The notes under the pieces were generated by a model. It was not told the origin of the DNA. It ran no database searches and saw nothing but the letters and a program-made list of their open reading frames with translations. Shown piece after piece: positions 1 through 4,723 of a stretch of DNA of 6,793 nt; positions within the stretch are counted from its first letter, which is position 1; each line of letters begins with the position of its first letter. The DNA comes from Caldilineales bacterium (GTDB lineage Bacteria > Chloroflexota > Anaerolineae > JAAEKA01), in the NCBI GenBank assembly GCA_021463315.1, contig JAJTXO010000212.1:1-6793 (forward strand). Direction: 5' to 3'. A program made the translations under genes and the position numbers.

Positions 1-3
1 TAG

Positions 4-92
4 TTCACGATTCTCACGCAAAGCCGTCAAAAATGCCAGGAATCTCTGCCCTTTGCGGTCTTTGCGCCTTTGCGTGAGACAACAATCGTGAA
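4..92. repeat. Imperfect inverted repeat containing a triple CTTTGCG motif
   Basis: Outer arms TTCACGATT (4-12) and AATCGTGAA (84-92) are exact reverse complements. Inner arms TCTCACGCAAAG (12-23) and CTTTGCGTGAGA (68-79) are also exact. Four extra bases (80-83) separate inner and outer arms on the right. Inside, CTTTGCG occurs three times (51-57, 60-66, 68-74). This looks like a short dispersed intergenic repeat rather than a gene. Similar CTTTGYG triplets are, from memory, common in intergenic DNA of many environmental bacteria. The function is unknown. Confidence 0.7.
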
Positions 93-126
93 GTACTGAG
101 TTTCTTGTAAGTCTACCGAAGCAACA

Positions 127-227
127 CGCGATTCCGGGTTATGCATTACGTGTGCTATTCCAGCCAACCATACCCACACCCACACCCCGCGATTCCGGGT
201 TACGTGTTACTCGTTACTCGTTACGAA
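127..227. repeat. Direct repeat plus TTACNNG heptamer array upstream of the esterase
   Basis: The 15-mer CGCGATTCCGGGTTA occurs at 127-141 and again at 188-202. The first copy runs into heptads TTATGCA and TTACGTG (139-152). The second runs into TTACGTG, TTACTCG, TTACTCG and TTACGAA (200-227), a strict 7-bp period. Between them lies a short C/A-rich tract (171-188). I see no convincing sigma-70 promoter in this leader. The array recalls the short tandem heptamers known from cyanobacteria, but its role here is unknown. Confidence 0.7.
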
Positions 228-271
228 TCCAGGCAAACTTCCGAACACAAAAACAAGAGGACACCACCCCC

Positions 272-1030
272 ATGGCTTTGATCCAGTGCGATTTCTTTTC
301 CGAGACGCTGCAACTGTGTACGTCGATGAACGTGATCCTGCCGCAGCCGGCGCGGACGGGCTATCCGGTGCTCTATCTGCTGCATGGCCTGTCCGACGAC
401 CACACCATCTGGCTGCGGCGCACCTCCATCGAGCGCTACGTGGAGCCGCTGGGGCTGGCCGTGGTGATGCCGGCCGTCCATCGCAGCTTCTACGCCGATA
501 TGGCGCACGGCAACCGCTACTGGACTTTCGTTAGCCAGGAGCTGCCCGCGCTGGCGCGCAGCTTCTTTCCGATCTCGCGCCGGCGGGAGGAAACCTTCGT
601 GGCCGGGCTCTCCATGGGCGGCTACGGCGCGTTCAAGCTGGCCTTGAGCTTCCCGCGGCGTTTCGCTGCGGCTGCCAGCCTGTCGGGCGCGCTGGATCAG
701 GCCGGCGGCTTGCCAGAGACCGCCCCAGTCTGGCGGGCTGAGATGGAAACCGTCTACGGCGATCTGAGCCAGGTCGCTGGCGGCCCCAACGACGTGATGC
801 ACCTGGCGCGGCGACTGGCCAGGGCGACCGGGCCGAGGCCGCGCCTCTATCAATGTTGCGGCACAGAGGATTTCCTCTACGACCAGAACCTGCGTTTCCG
901 CGATCAGGCGCGGGCGCTGGGTCTGGACCTGACCTACGAAGAGGGGCCGGGCGAGCACGAATGGGGCTACTGGGATCGGATGATCCAGCAGGTGCTGGCC
1001 TGGCTGCCGCTGCAGGACGACGAAGCATGA
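272..1030 (+). CDS. Alpha/beta-hydrolase esterase (tributyrin esterase / S-formylglutathione hydrolase-like)
   Basis: The 252-residue protein matches the putative-esterase family (PF00756 type), which includes EstA tributyrin esterases and S-formylglutathione hydrolases. Visible landmarks are the oxyanion-side LLHG (36-39), the nucleophile elbow GLSMG with Ser114, the acid in GTEDF (Asp200), and the catalytic His229 in GEHEW. All three triad residues are in the usual order. There is no signal peptide, so it is probably cytoplasmic, hydrolysing short-chain acyl or formyl esters; the true substrate cannot be read from sequence. The start was chosen at 272 because AAGAGGA (255-261) sits at good spacing and family homology begins there. 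An in-frame upstream ATG at 152 would translate repeat DNA. Its stop overlaps the ATG of the sanA-like gene (ATGA), implying a two-gene transcript with translational coupling. Confidence 0.9.
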   Translation: MALIQCDFFSETLQLCTSMNVILPQPARTGYPVLYLLHGLSDDHTIWLRRTSIERYVEPLGLAVVMPAVHRSFYADMAHGNRYWTFVSQELPALARSFFPISRRREETFVAGLSMGGYGAFKLALSFPRRFAAAASLSGALDQAGGLPETAPVWRAEMETVYGDLSQVAGGPNDVMHLARRLARATGPRPRLYQCCGTEDFLYDQNLRFRDQARALGLDLTYEEGPGEHEWGYWDRMIQQVLAWLPLQDDEA

Positions 1031-1725
1031 TCGCGCAGGGCGACGCGAAGCGTATGAACGCGCGGAGACTCCTGTGGTTGGTGTTGTTCCTGCTGCTGGT
1101 GACGCCGTTGGTCGCCGGCGCGTTTGCGCTGTGGGCCGATCGCCACGTGGAAACCAGCGCGGCCGGCCGCGTCTACGACGACCTGGCCGCGCTGCCGCCG
1201 CGCGAGGTGGCGGTGGTGTTGGGCACCTCCAAGTACTCACGCGGCCGGCTGAACAGCTTCTACACCGGCCGCATTCGGGCCGCGGCTGAGCTGTACCACG
1301 CTGGCAAGGTGGACGGCATCCTGGTCAGCGGCGACAACGGCACGGCCAGCTACAACGAGCCGGCCGAGATGCGTGCCGACCTGATCGCGCTGGGGGTGCC
1401 GGCCGAGCACATCACGGCCGACTACGCCGGCTTCCGCACGCTGGATTCGATCTACCGCGCCGGCGACGTCTTCGGCCTGGACAGCTACATCGTCGTCTCG
1501 CAGCCCTTCCACATCGAGCGCGCCCTCTATCTGGCCGACCAGAAGGGCCACGACGCCATCGGCTATGCCGCGCGCGGGCCACAGGGCGTCCACTTTCAGC
1601 GCAACCGCGCCCGCGAGGTCCTGGCCCGCGCCAAGGCTGTACTGGACGTGGAGATCCTGAACATCGGGCCGAAATATCTGGGCGAGCCGGTGTACGTGAA
1701 CCGGAGGACGGCACGCGACTCTTAG
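1027..1725 (+). CDS. sanA: SanA/YdcF-family (DUF218) inner-membrane protein
   Basis: The 232-residue protein resembles E. coli SanA, the vancomycin-exclusion membrane protein of the ElyC/SanA/YdcF family, which is tied to envelope barrier integrity. A single N-terminal membrane segment (about residues 14-36) follows basic residues. The soluble domain carries VVLGTSKYSRGRLNSFY (63-79), the SGDN motif (101-104), SYNEPAEMR (108-116), DYAGFRTLDSIYR (132-144) and VVSQPFHIERAL (156-167), all close to SanA landmarks. Length is near the 239 residues of E. coli SanA. The start overlaps the esterase stop; Met10 (1054) is an alternative. The biochemical activity of the family is unsettled. The link to the upstream esterase may be only co-transcription. 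Family assignment is secure; strict orthology to sanA is less so. Confidence 0.88.
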   Translation: MIAQGDAKRMNARRLLWLVLFLLLVTPLVAGAFALWADRHVETSAAGRVYDDLAALPPREVAVVLGTSKYSRGRLNSFYTGRIRAAAELYHAGKVDGILVSGDNGTASYNEPAEMRADLIALGVPAEHITADYAGFRTLDSIYRAGDVFGLDSYIVVSQPFHIERALYLADQKGHDAIGYAARGPQGVHFQRNRAREVLARAKAVLDVEILNIGPKYLGEPVYVNRRTARDS

Positions 1726-1764
1726 GAAGTAATCCAATCCTGATCTGGACAAGCCAGAATCGGA

Positions 1765-1914
1765 GAGGAATCTGCCACAAAGAGCACAAAGAACACAAAG
1801 AAGGGACGCCAGAGTTTTCAGAGGAATTTGCCACAGAGAGCACAAAGAACACAAAGAAGGAACGCCAGAGTTTTCAGAGGAATTTGCCACAGAGAGCACA
1901 AAGAACACAAAGAA
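1765..1914. repeat. 56-bp tandem repeat, 2.7 copies
   Basis: Unit 1 (1765-1820), unit 2 (1821-1876) and a 38-base partial unit 3 (1877-1914) are head-to-tail with only a few mismatches. Each unit begins GAGGAATTTGCCACAGAG and ends GCCAGAGTTTTCA. Within the unit CACAAAGA recurs with a period of about 9 bases. The reverse complement (CTTTGTG repeated) resembles the CTTTGCG triplet at 51-74. The copies abut with no unique spacers, so this is not a CRISPR array. Confidence 0.9.
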
Positions 1915-1976
1915 GAGCACAGAGAGCGCAGAAGAATCACAAGGGTGTGTTCAAAGTAGGTTGAGTCTTTCCGGCC

Positions 1977-2080
1977 CGTAGGACGATTTTCCAAATCGTC
2001 CGTTCCCGTGGCCGTGAGGTGGACGATTTGGAAAATCGTCCTACGATCGTGAGGCGGACGATTTTCCAAATCGTCCTACG
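1977..2080. repeat. Three alternating copies of a 21-bp palindrome
   Basis: Copies at 1981-2001, 2021-2041 and 2056-2076 each have perfect 9-bp arms GGACGATTT and AAATCGTCC around a 3-nt centre. The centre is TCC in copies 1 and 3 and GGA in copy 2, so copy 2 is inverted. With flanking CGTA/TACG, copy 1 (1977-2001) and copy 2 (2021-2045) form a perfect 25-bp inverted repeat with a 19-nt spacer. Copy 3 extends the same way to 2080. Strong hairpins or a cruciform are possible. There is no T tract, so a classical intrinsic terminator is not supported. Confidence 0.9.
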
Positions 2081-2100
2081 GCTGTGAGATTGCAACTGCT

Positions 2101-2201
2101 TTACTGGTTACTCGTCACATGCAACCCGAAATCCTAAACACAGCGAGCTCCAATCTGGATTACGTGTTACGGGTTGCTCGTTACGTACTGCGTACTACCC
2201 C
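2101..2201. repeat. Heptamer arrays upstream of the phosphatase gene
   Basis: Two runs keep a strict 7-bp period. The first is TTACTGG, TTACTCG, TCACATG, CAACCCG (2101-2128). The second is TTACGTG, TTACGGG, TTGCTCG, TTACGTA, CTGCGTA, CTACCCC (2160-2201). GCAACCCG (2121-2128) and CGGGTTGC (2170-2177) are also exact inverted repeats. The same heptad family precedes the esterase at 139-227. A C-rich stretch (about 2197-2225) then leads to the phosphatase ATG. Confidence 0.7.
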
Positions 2202-2225
2202 CTATCCCCTACCCACCATACTCCC

Positions 2226-2696
2226 ATGATCAAAGTTATCTTCGTTTGTCTCGGCAATATCTGCCGCTCGCCTATGGCTGAAGCGGTGTTTCAGAATCTG
2301 GTGAGCGAGGCCGGGCTGGCCGGTGAGATCGAGGTCGACTCGGCTGGCGTGGCCGACTGGCACAGCGGCGAGGCGGCCGACCCGCGCGCGCTGGCGGTGC
2401 TGCGCCAACACGCCATCCCCTACGCGGGCCGCTCGCGCCAGGTGCAGCCAGAGGATCTGCGTCACTTCGACTATGTGATTGCCATGGACAAACAGAACGT
2501 GGCTGACCTGCGCCGATTGGATCACCGCGGTGTGTTGGCGGGCAAGCTGTTTCGCTTTCTCGACTTCGCGCCGGCTGGCTTGCCGCAGGACGTGCCCGAT
2601 CCCTACTACGACGACCGCTTCGAGTATGTCTATGAGCTGGTGGACACGGCCAGCCGCGGCCTGCTGGAGCATCTTCGCCGGGAACATCGGCTGTAG
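2226..2696 (+). CDS. Low-molecular-weight protein-tyrosine-phosphatase family protein
   Basis: This is a cytoplasmic phosphatase of 156 residues, the usual family size. The N-terminal P-loop is CLGNICRS (Cys8 nucleophile, Arg14), fitting CX5R. The general-acid loop DPYY is present (Asp125). DSAG (38-41) is another family signature. Members dephosphorylate phosphotyrosine. Some bacterial members encoded beside fructosamine-kinase homologues act on ribulosamine/erythrulosamine 5-phosphates. The next gene begins 1 nt after this stop and is a fructosamine-3-kinase homologue, so a deglycation role is the best contextual inference. No Shine-Dalgarno sequence is seen before ATG 2226; the upstream 30 bases are C-rich. 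The start is nevertheless firm because the first beta strand and P-loop begin at once. The alternative role is tyrosine-phosphate signalling. Confidence 0.93.
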   Translation: MIKVIFVCLGNICRSPMAEAVFQNLVSEAGLAGEIEVDSAGVADWHSGEAADPRALAVLRQHAIPYAGRSRQVQPEDLRHFDYVIAMDKQNVADLRRLDHRGVLAGKLFRFLDFAPAGLPQDVPDPYYDDRFEYVYELVDTASRGLLEHLRREHRL

Positions 2697-2697
2697 G

Positions 2698-3606
2698 ATG
2701 GCGCTGCCTGCGGCGCTGGCCGCACTCCTCGCCGAAGAACTGAAAGCTGAGCTGACCGCGGTGCGGCCGGTGGGTGGCGGCGACATCAGCCAGACGGTGC
2801 GCGTCGAGGCCGGCGGCCGGGCTTGGCTGGTCAAGTGGCACAGCCGGCCGCCCAAACCGCAGCCGGGCTGGCTGGAGCTGTTCGAGGCCGAGGCGGCCGG
2901 GCTGGCGCTGCTGGCCTCGGCGCAGGTAGTGCGCGTTCCGTCTGTCATCGCCCACGGCGCGGCCCAGCCGGGCATGCCGGCCTATATCGTCATGGAGTGG
3001 ATCGAGCAGCGGCCCCGATCCACTGTGCTGTTCGGCCAGCGGTCTGTGGGCGAGGTGTTGGGTAAACAGTTGGCCGCCCTGCACCGCGCCGCCGCACCGG
3101 CCTACGGCCTGGATCATGGCAACTACTGCGGGGCCACGCCGCAGGACAATCGCTGGCTGCCCACCTGGATCGGGTTCTACGGCCAGCGCCGGCTGGGCTT
3201 TCAGATGGAGCTGGCCGGCCGGCAGGGACTGCTGCCGGCCGAGCGTCGTCGCCGGCTGGAACGGTTGATCGGTCAGCTCGACCGCTGGATCGACGAAGGC
3301 GCCTGCCGGCCGAGCCTGCTGCACGGCGACCTGTGGAGCGGCAACTGGCTGGTGGACGCGGCCGGCCAGCCGGTGTTGATCGATCCGGCCGTCTACTACG
3401 GCGAGCGCGAGGCCGAGCTGGCCATGTGCCGGTTGTTCGGCGGCTTCCCGGCCGATTTCTATGCCGCCTACGACGCTTCGTGGCCTCCTGCGCCCGGCCG
3501 CGACGAGCGCGTTCCGCTCTATCAGCTCTATCACCTGCTCAACCACCTCAACCTTTTCGGCGAGAGCTACGGCGGGCAGGTGGACAGCATCCTGCGCCGA
3601 TATTAG
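2698..3606 (+). CDS. Fructosamine-3-kinase family protein (probable ribulosamine/erythrulosamine 3-kinase)
   Basis: The 302-residue protein has the aminoglycoside-phosphotransferase-like kinase fold of the fructosamine-kinase family (PF03881). Landmarks are GGGDIS (26-31), ATP-site Lys46 in WLVKWH, the hinge region VMEWIE (98-103), the catalytic loop LLHGDLWSGN (207-216, Asp211), and the metal-binding IDPAVYYGEREAELAM (228-243, Asp229). Length is typical. Members phosphorylate the sugar part of glycated lysines, which then eliminates spontaneously and frees the protein. Bacterial members mostly prefer ribulosamines and erythrulosamines. ATG 2698 lies 1 nt after the phosphatase stop with only a weak ribosome site, so it is probably translationally coupled. 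Longer in-frame starts would overlap the phosphatase and lack homology. Catalytic residues are intact. Substrate preference is inferred from the family. Confidence 0.92.
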   Translation: MALPAALAALLAEELKAELTAVRPVGGGDISQTVRVEAGGRAWLVKWHSRPPKPQPGWLELFEAEAAGLALLASAQVVRVPSVIAHGAAQPGMPAYIVMEWIEQRPRSTVLFGQRSVGEVLGKQLAALHRAAAPAYGLDHGNYCGATPQDNRWLPTWIGFYGQRRLGFQMELAGRQGLLPAERRRRLERLIGQLDRWIDEGACRPSLLHGDLWSGNWLVDAAGQPVLIDPAVYYGEREAELAMCRLFGGFPADFYAAYDASWPPAPGRDERVPLYQLYHLLNHLNLFGESYGGQVDSILRRY

Positions 3607-3616
3607 CTTCCACCCT

Positions 3617-3643
3617 TGCGAAGTTCGCATCCCCAGATGCGAA
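3617..3643 (+). repeat. Alternating hairpin after the kinase gene
   Basis: TTCGCAT (3624-3630) and ATGCGAA (3637-3643) form a perfect 7-bp stem with a 6-nt loop, 18 bases after the kinase stop. A third arm, TGCGAA (3617-3622), can instead pair with TTCGCA (3624-3629) across one base, so two mutually exclusive hairpins exist. No T tract follows. It may act as an mRNA-end structure or simply be another member of the palindromic repeat set. Confidence 0.55.
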
Positions 3644-3649
3644 TCGGCC

Positions 3650-3757
3650 ATCATCTCAATAGAGGGGGAAGACTTCCGAAGTCTTATGGGCTGTGAGCTC
3701 GTTTTGAACAAACCTGCGCAGACTTCGGAAGTCTCGACCCCGGTTTTTTGAGATGAT
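3650..3757. mobile_element. MITE-like element with terminal inverted repeats
   Basis: The ends ATCATCTCAA (3650-3659) and TTGAGATGAT (3748-3757) are perfect inverted repeats. Inside each end lies an oppositely oriented palindrome: AAGACTTC-C-GAAGTCTT (3669-3685) and AGACTTC-G-GAAGTCT (3720-3734). The ends therefore align as inverted copies over roughly 35-40 bases with gaps. The element carries no gene. The 12-mer CGAATCGGCCAT occurs at 3640-3651 and again at 3760-3771, resembling a target-site duplication, although the left copy overlaps the terminal repeat by two bases. A partial copy of the right half recurs at 4547-4583. Mobility is inferred; no transposase is present here. Confidence 0.55.
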
Positions 3758-3828
3758 ACCGAATCGGCCATTCATGTTGGCTTTGCCGCGCAGCAGAATC
3801 TGGCCCCCGCCTACCCCAGTCGACTCGG

Positions 3829-4194
3829 TCAAGAGGCTGATCCAAGCACGGGCGCTTGATTCTTCGGATTCGCAGGGACGGGTAGCTGGAGAATGCCCAT
3901 CAATTCGTTGCGGTTGCGCCGCTCTGACTCCCAGAGGTCCCTGGTCTGTTGGGCGTTGAGCCAAAATGCAGCGGAGTTGCCGAACAAGCGTGAAAGGCGC
4001 AACGCCATGAGAGGGGTAATTGCCCTTTCCTCGCGCAATAGCTCGTGGATAGTCTGGCGTGATACTCCCAGGGCCGCAGCCAGCCCGCTAGCCGTCAACC
4101 CGTAGTCCGGCATAAAATCCTCGCGCAACATTTCACCGGGATGAGTCGGTGCAATCATTCGTAGTTCTGTGTTCGCAATGGCCATCGTGGTCAT
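3829..4194 (-). CDS. higA: HigA-family antitoxin (XRE helix-turn-helix)
   Basis: The 121-residue protein has the HigA/VapI signature PTHPGEMLREDFM (16-28) followed by a helix-turn-helix (about 34-55: GLTASGLAAALGVSRQTIHELL) and RLFGNSAAFWLNAQ (69-82). It would bind and neutralise HigB and repress the shared promoter. The toxin's TGA overlaps this ATG (ATGA at 4194-4191), and GAGG lies just upstream, so the start is set by translational coupling. Internal Met4 and Met13 are alternatives. The tail beyond about residue 100 is Pro/Asn/Ala-rich and longer than in many HigA proteins; it is probably disordered. Base composition is less GC-rich than in the flanking genes, consistent with separate acquisition. 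Toxin-first gene order is the HigBA hallmark. Confidence 0.93.
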   Translation of the reverse strand: MTTMAIANTELRMIAPTHPGEMLREDFMPDYGLTASGLAAALGVSRQTIHELLREERAITPLMALRLSRLFGNSAAFWLNAQQTRDLWESERRNRNELMGILQLPVPANPKNQAPVLGSAS

Positions 4195-4478
4195 ACCTCA
4201 GGATAGTCTGTGATCTCTACGTCGTAGGCATCGCCAGCCATAAAGCGAAAGCAAATGCGCCACTGGTCATTGATCCAGATCGCGTATTGCCCTTCCCGAT
4301 CATCCTTCAGCGCATGAAGACGGTTGCTCGGCGGCACTCTGAGATCATTTAGTTCGTTTGCCAGATCTACATACTCCAGCCTGCGCACGGCTCGTCGCAC
4401 CAGGTCAGGCGGCAGTCGCTTCGACTTGCCAGTAGTGAACAGGTGCTGCGTTTCGCGATCGGCAAACGTCTTGATCAT
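4191..4478 (-). CDS. higB: HigB-family toxin (RelE-like ribosome-dependent mRNA endonuclease)
   Basis: The 95-residue protein has the HigB opening MIKTFADRETQHLF, the core RLHALKDDREGQYAIWINDQWRICFRF (53-79), and the terminal AYDVEITDYP. Family members cut mRNA in the ribosomal A site. His55, Lys58, Asp91 and Tyr92 correspond, by my unaided alignment, to the H54/K57/D90/Y91 set of Proteus HigB. The next position, His92 there, is Pro93 here (codon CCT at 4202-4200). ATG 4478 is chosen over the in-frame GTG 4499 for two reasons: homology starts there, and the predicted promoter places transcription initiation at about 4478. The message would then be leaderless, matching the absence of a Shine-Dalgarno sequence. 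It lies upstream of and overlaps higA. The Pro substitution may weaken activity. Confidence 0.93.
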   Translation of the reverse strand: MIKTFADRETQHLFTTGKSKRLPPDLVRRAVRRLEYVDLANELNDLRVPPSNRLHALKDDREGQYAIWINDQWRICFRFMAGDAYDVEITDYPEV

Positions 4479-4484
4479 GGTTCG

Positions 4485-4513
4485 ATTGTAATCCGTCACG
4501 TGACAAATGTCAA
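4485..4513 (-). promoter_or_regulatory. Sigma-70-type promoter of higBA
   Basis: On the minus strand TTGACA (4513-4508, perfect -35 consensus) is followed after exactly 17 bases by TACAAT (4490-4485, one mismatch to TATAAT). Initiation is expected near 4478, which is the A of the higB ATG, so the transcript should have little or no leader. Operator-like palindromes fill the spacer and cover the -35. Confidence 0.8.
4495..4512. promoter_or_regulatory. Probable HigA operator: two overlapping palindromes
   Basis: GTCACGTGAC (4495-4504) is a perfect 10-bp palindrome inside the 17-bp promoter spacer. TGACA-AA-TGTCA (4501-4512) is a second inverted repeat that overlaps the first and covers most of the -35 box. 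HigA antitoxins dimerise through their helix-turn-helix on such sites and repress their own operon. Occlusion of RNA polymerase is the obvious mechanism. Site use is inferred from position and symmetry. Confidence 0.65.
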
Positions 4514-4533
4514 AGGATGCCTATGGTTTCGTT

Positions 4534-4583
4534 GGGGAAGACTTCCAGACTTCGGAAGTCTCGACCTCGGTTTATTGAGATGA
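4534..4583. repeat. Partial second copy of the MITE-like element
   Basis: Positions 4547-4583 match the right end of the 3650-3757 element (3720-3756) at 35 of 37 positions in the same orientation. Positions 4534-4546 (GGGGAAGACTTCC) match 3665-3677 exactly. The two pieces are joined directly, so this copy lacks the element's middle (equivalent of 3678-3719) and its left terminus. The two copies bracket the higBA module. Confidence 0.8.
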
Positions 4584-4643
4584 CACTTTGACTGCTGCTG
4601 AAAAGTGAGTTGCGCGCTGGGGCTAATACAGAGACCCCGCTTG

Positions 4644-4672
4644 TTGTCACACAAAATCAGCGATGATATACT
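4644..4672 (+). promoter_or_regulatory. Sigma-70-type promoter of the sugar operon
   Basis: TTGTCA (4644-4649) and TATACT (4667-4672) are separated by exactly 17 bases, one and two mismatches from consensus. Initiation near 4679 would give a leader of about 45 bases before the oxidoreductase ATG at 4724. Two weak stem possibilities lie upstream: CACTTT/AAAGTG (4584-4589 with 4602-4607) and GGGG/CCCC (4619-4622 with 4635-4638). No clear repressor operator is evident. Confidence 0.65.
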
Positions 4673-4723
4673 GCTTGAGGAATACGAGAACGACAAAGTC
4701 GAAAGGATCTCCTCTAAACTCCT

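Larger units (their letters stand above)
1726..2225. other. Gene-free 500-base gap filled with repeats
   Basis: No coding sequence with family features is seen on either strand. Minus-strand ORFs here translate tandem repeats into low-complexity Leu/Cys/Ser text and are not believable genes. From left to right it holds a weak imperfect hairpin (1742-1761, arms GATCTGG and CCAGAATC with one bulge, no T tract), 56-bp tandem repeats, a triple palindrome block, and heptamer arrays running close to the phosphatase start. No convincing promoter for the downstream pair was found. Confidence 0.75.

Noticed and set aside
152..271. N-terminal extension of the esterase from an upstream ATG
   Set aside because: It would translate the heptamer and direct-repeat DNA, has no family similarity, and the Shine-Dalgarno at 255-261 points to 272.
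1742..1761. Terminator for the sanA gene
   Set aside because: The stem is short with a bulge and there is no T tract.
1765..1914. Possible CRISPR array
   Set aside because: The repeat units abut head-to-tail without unique spacers, and no cas genes are present.
1237..2069. Minus-strand ORFs across the sanA 3' end and repeat region
   Set aside because: They read tandem repeats as Leu/Cys/Ser-rich text and run antisense to a well-supported gene; no domain is recognisable.
3617..3660. Rho-independent terminator after the kinase
   Set aside because: The hairpin is good but no T-rich tract follows the stem.
2272..3771. Long minus-strand ORF opposite the phosphatase and kinase genes
   Set aside because: Long antisense frames are common in GC-rich DNA. 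This one is low-complexity, lacks recognisable motifs, and opposes two genes with intact catalytic motifs.
4479..4499. GTG 4499 as the higB start
   Set aside because: It lies inside the predicted promoter spacer, upstream of the expected transcription start, and adds residues not seen in HigB proteins.
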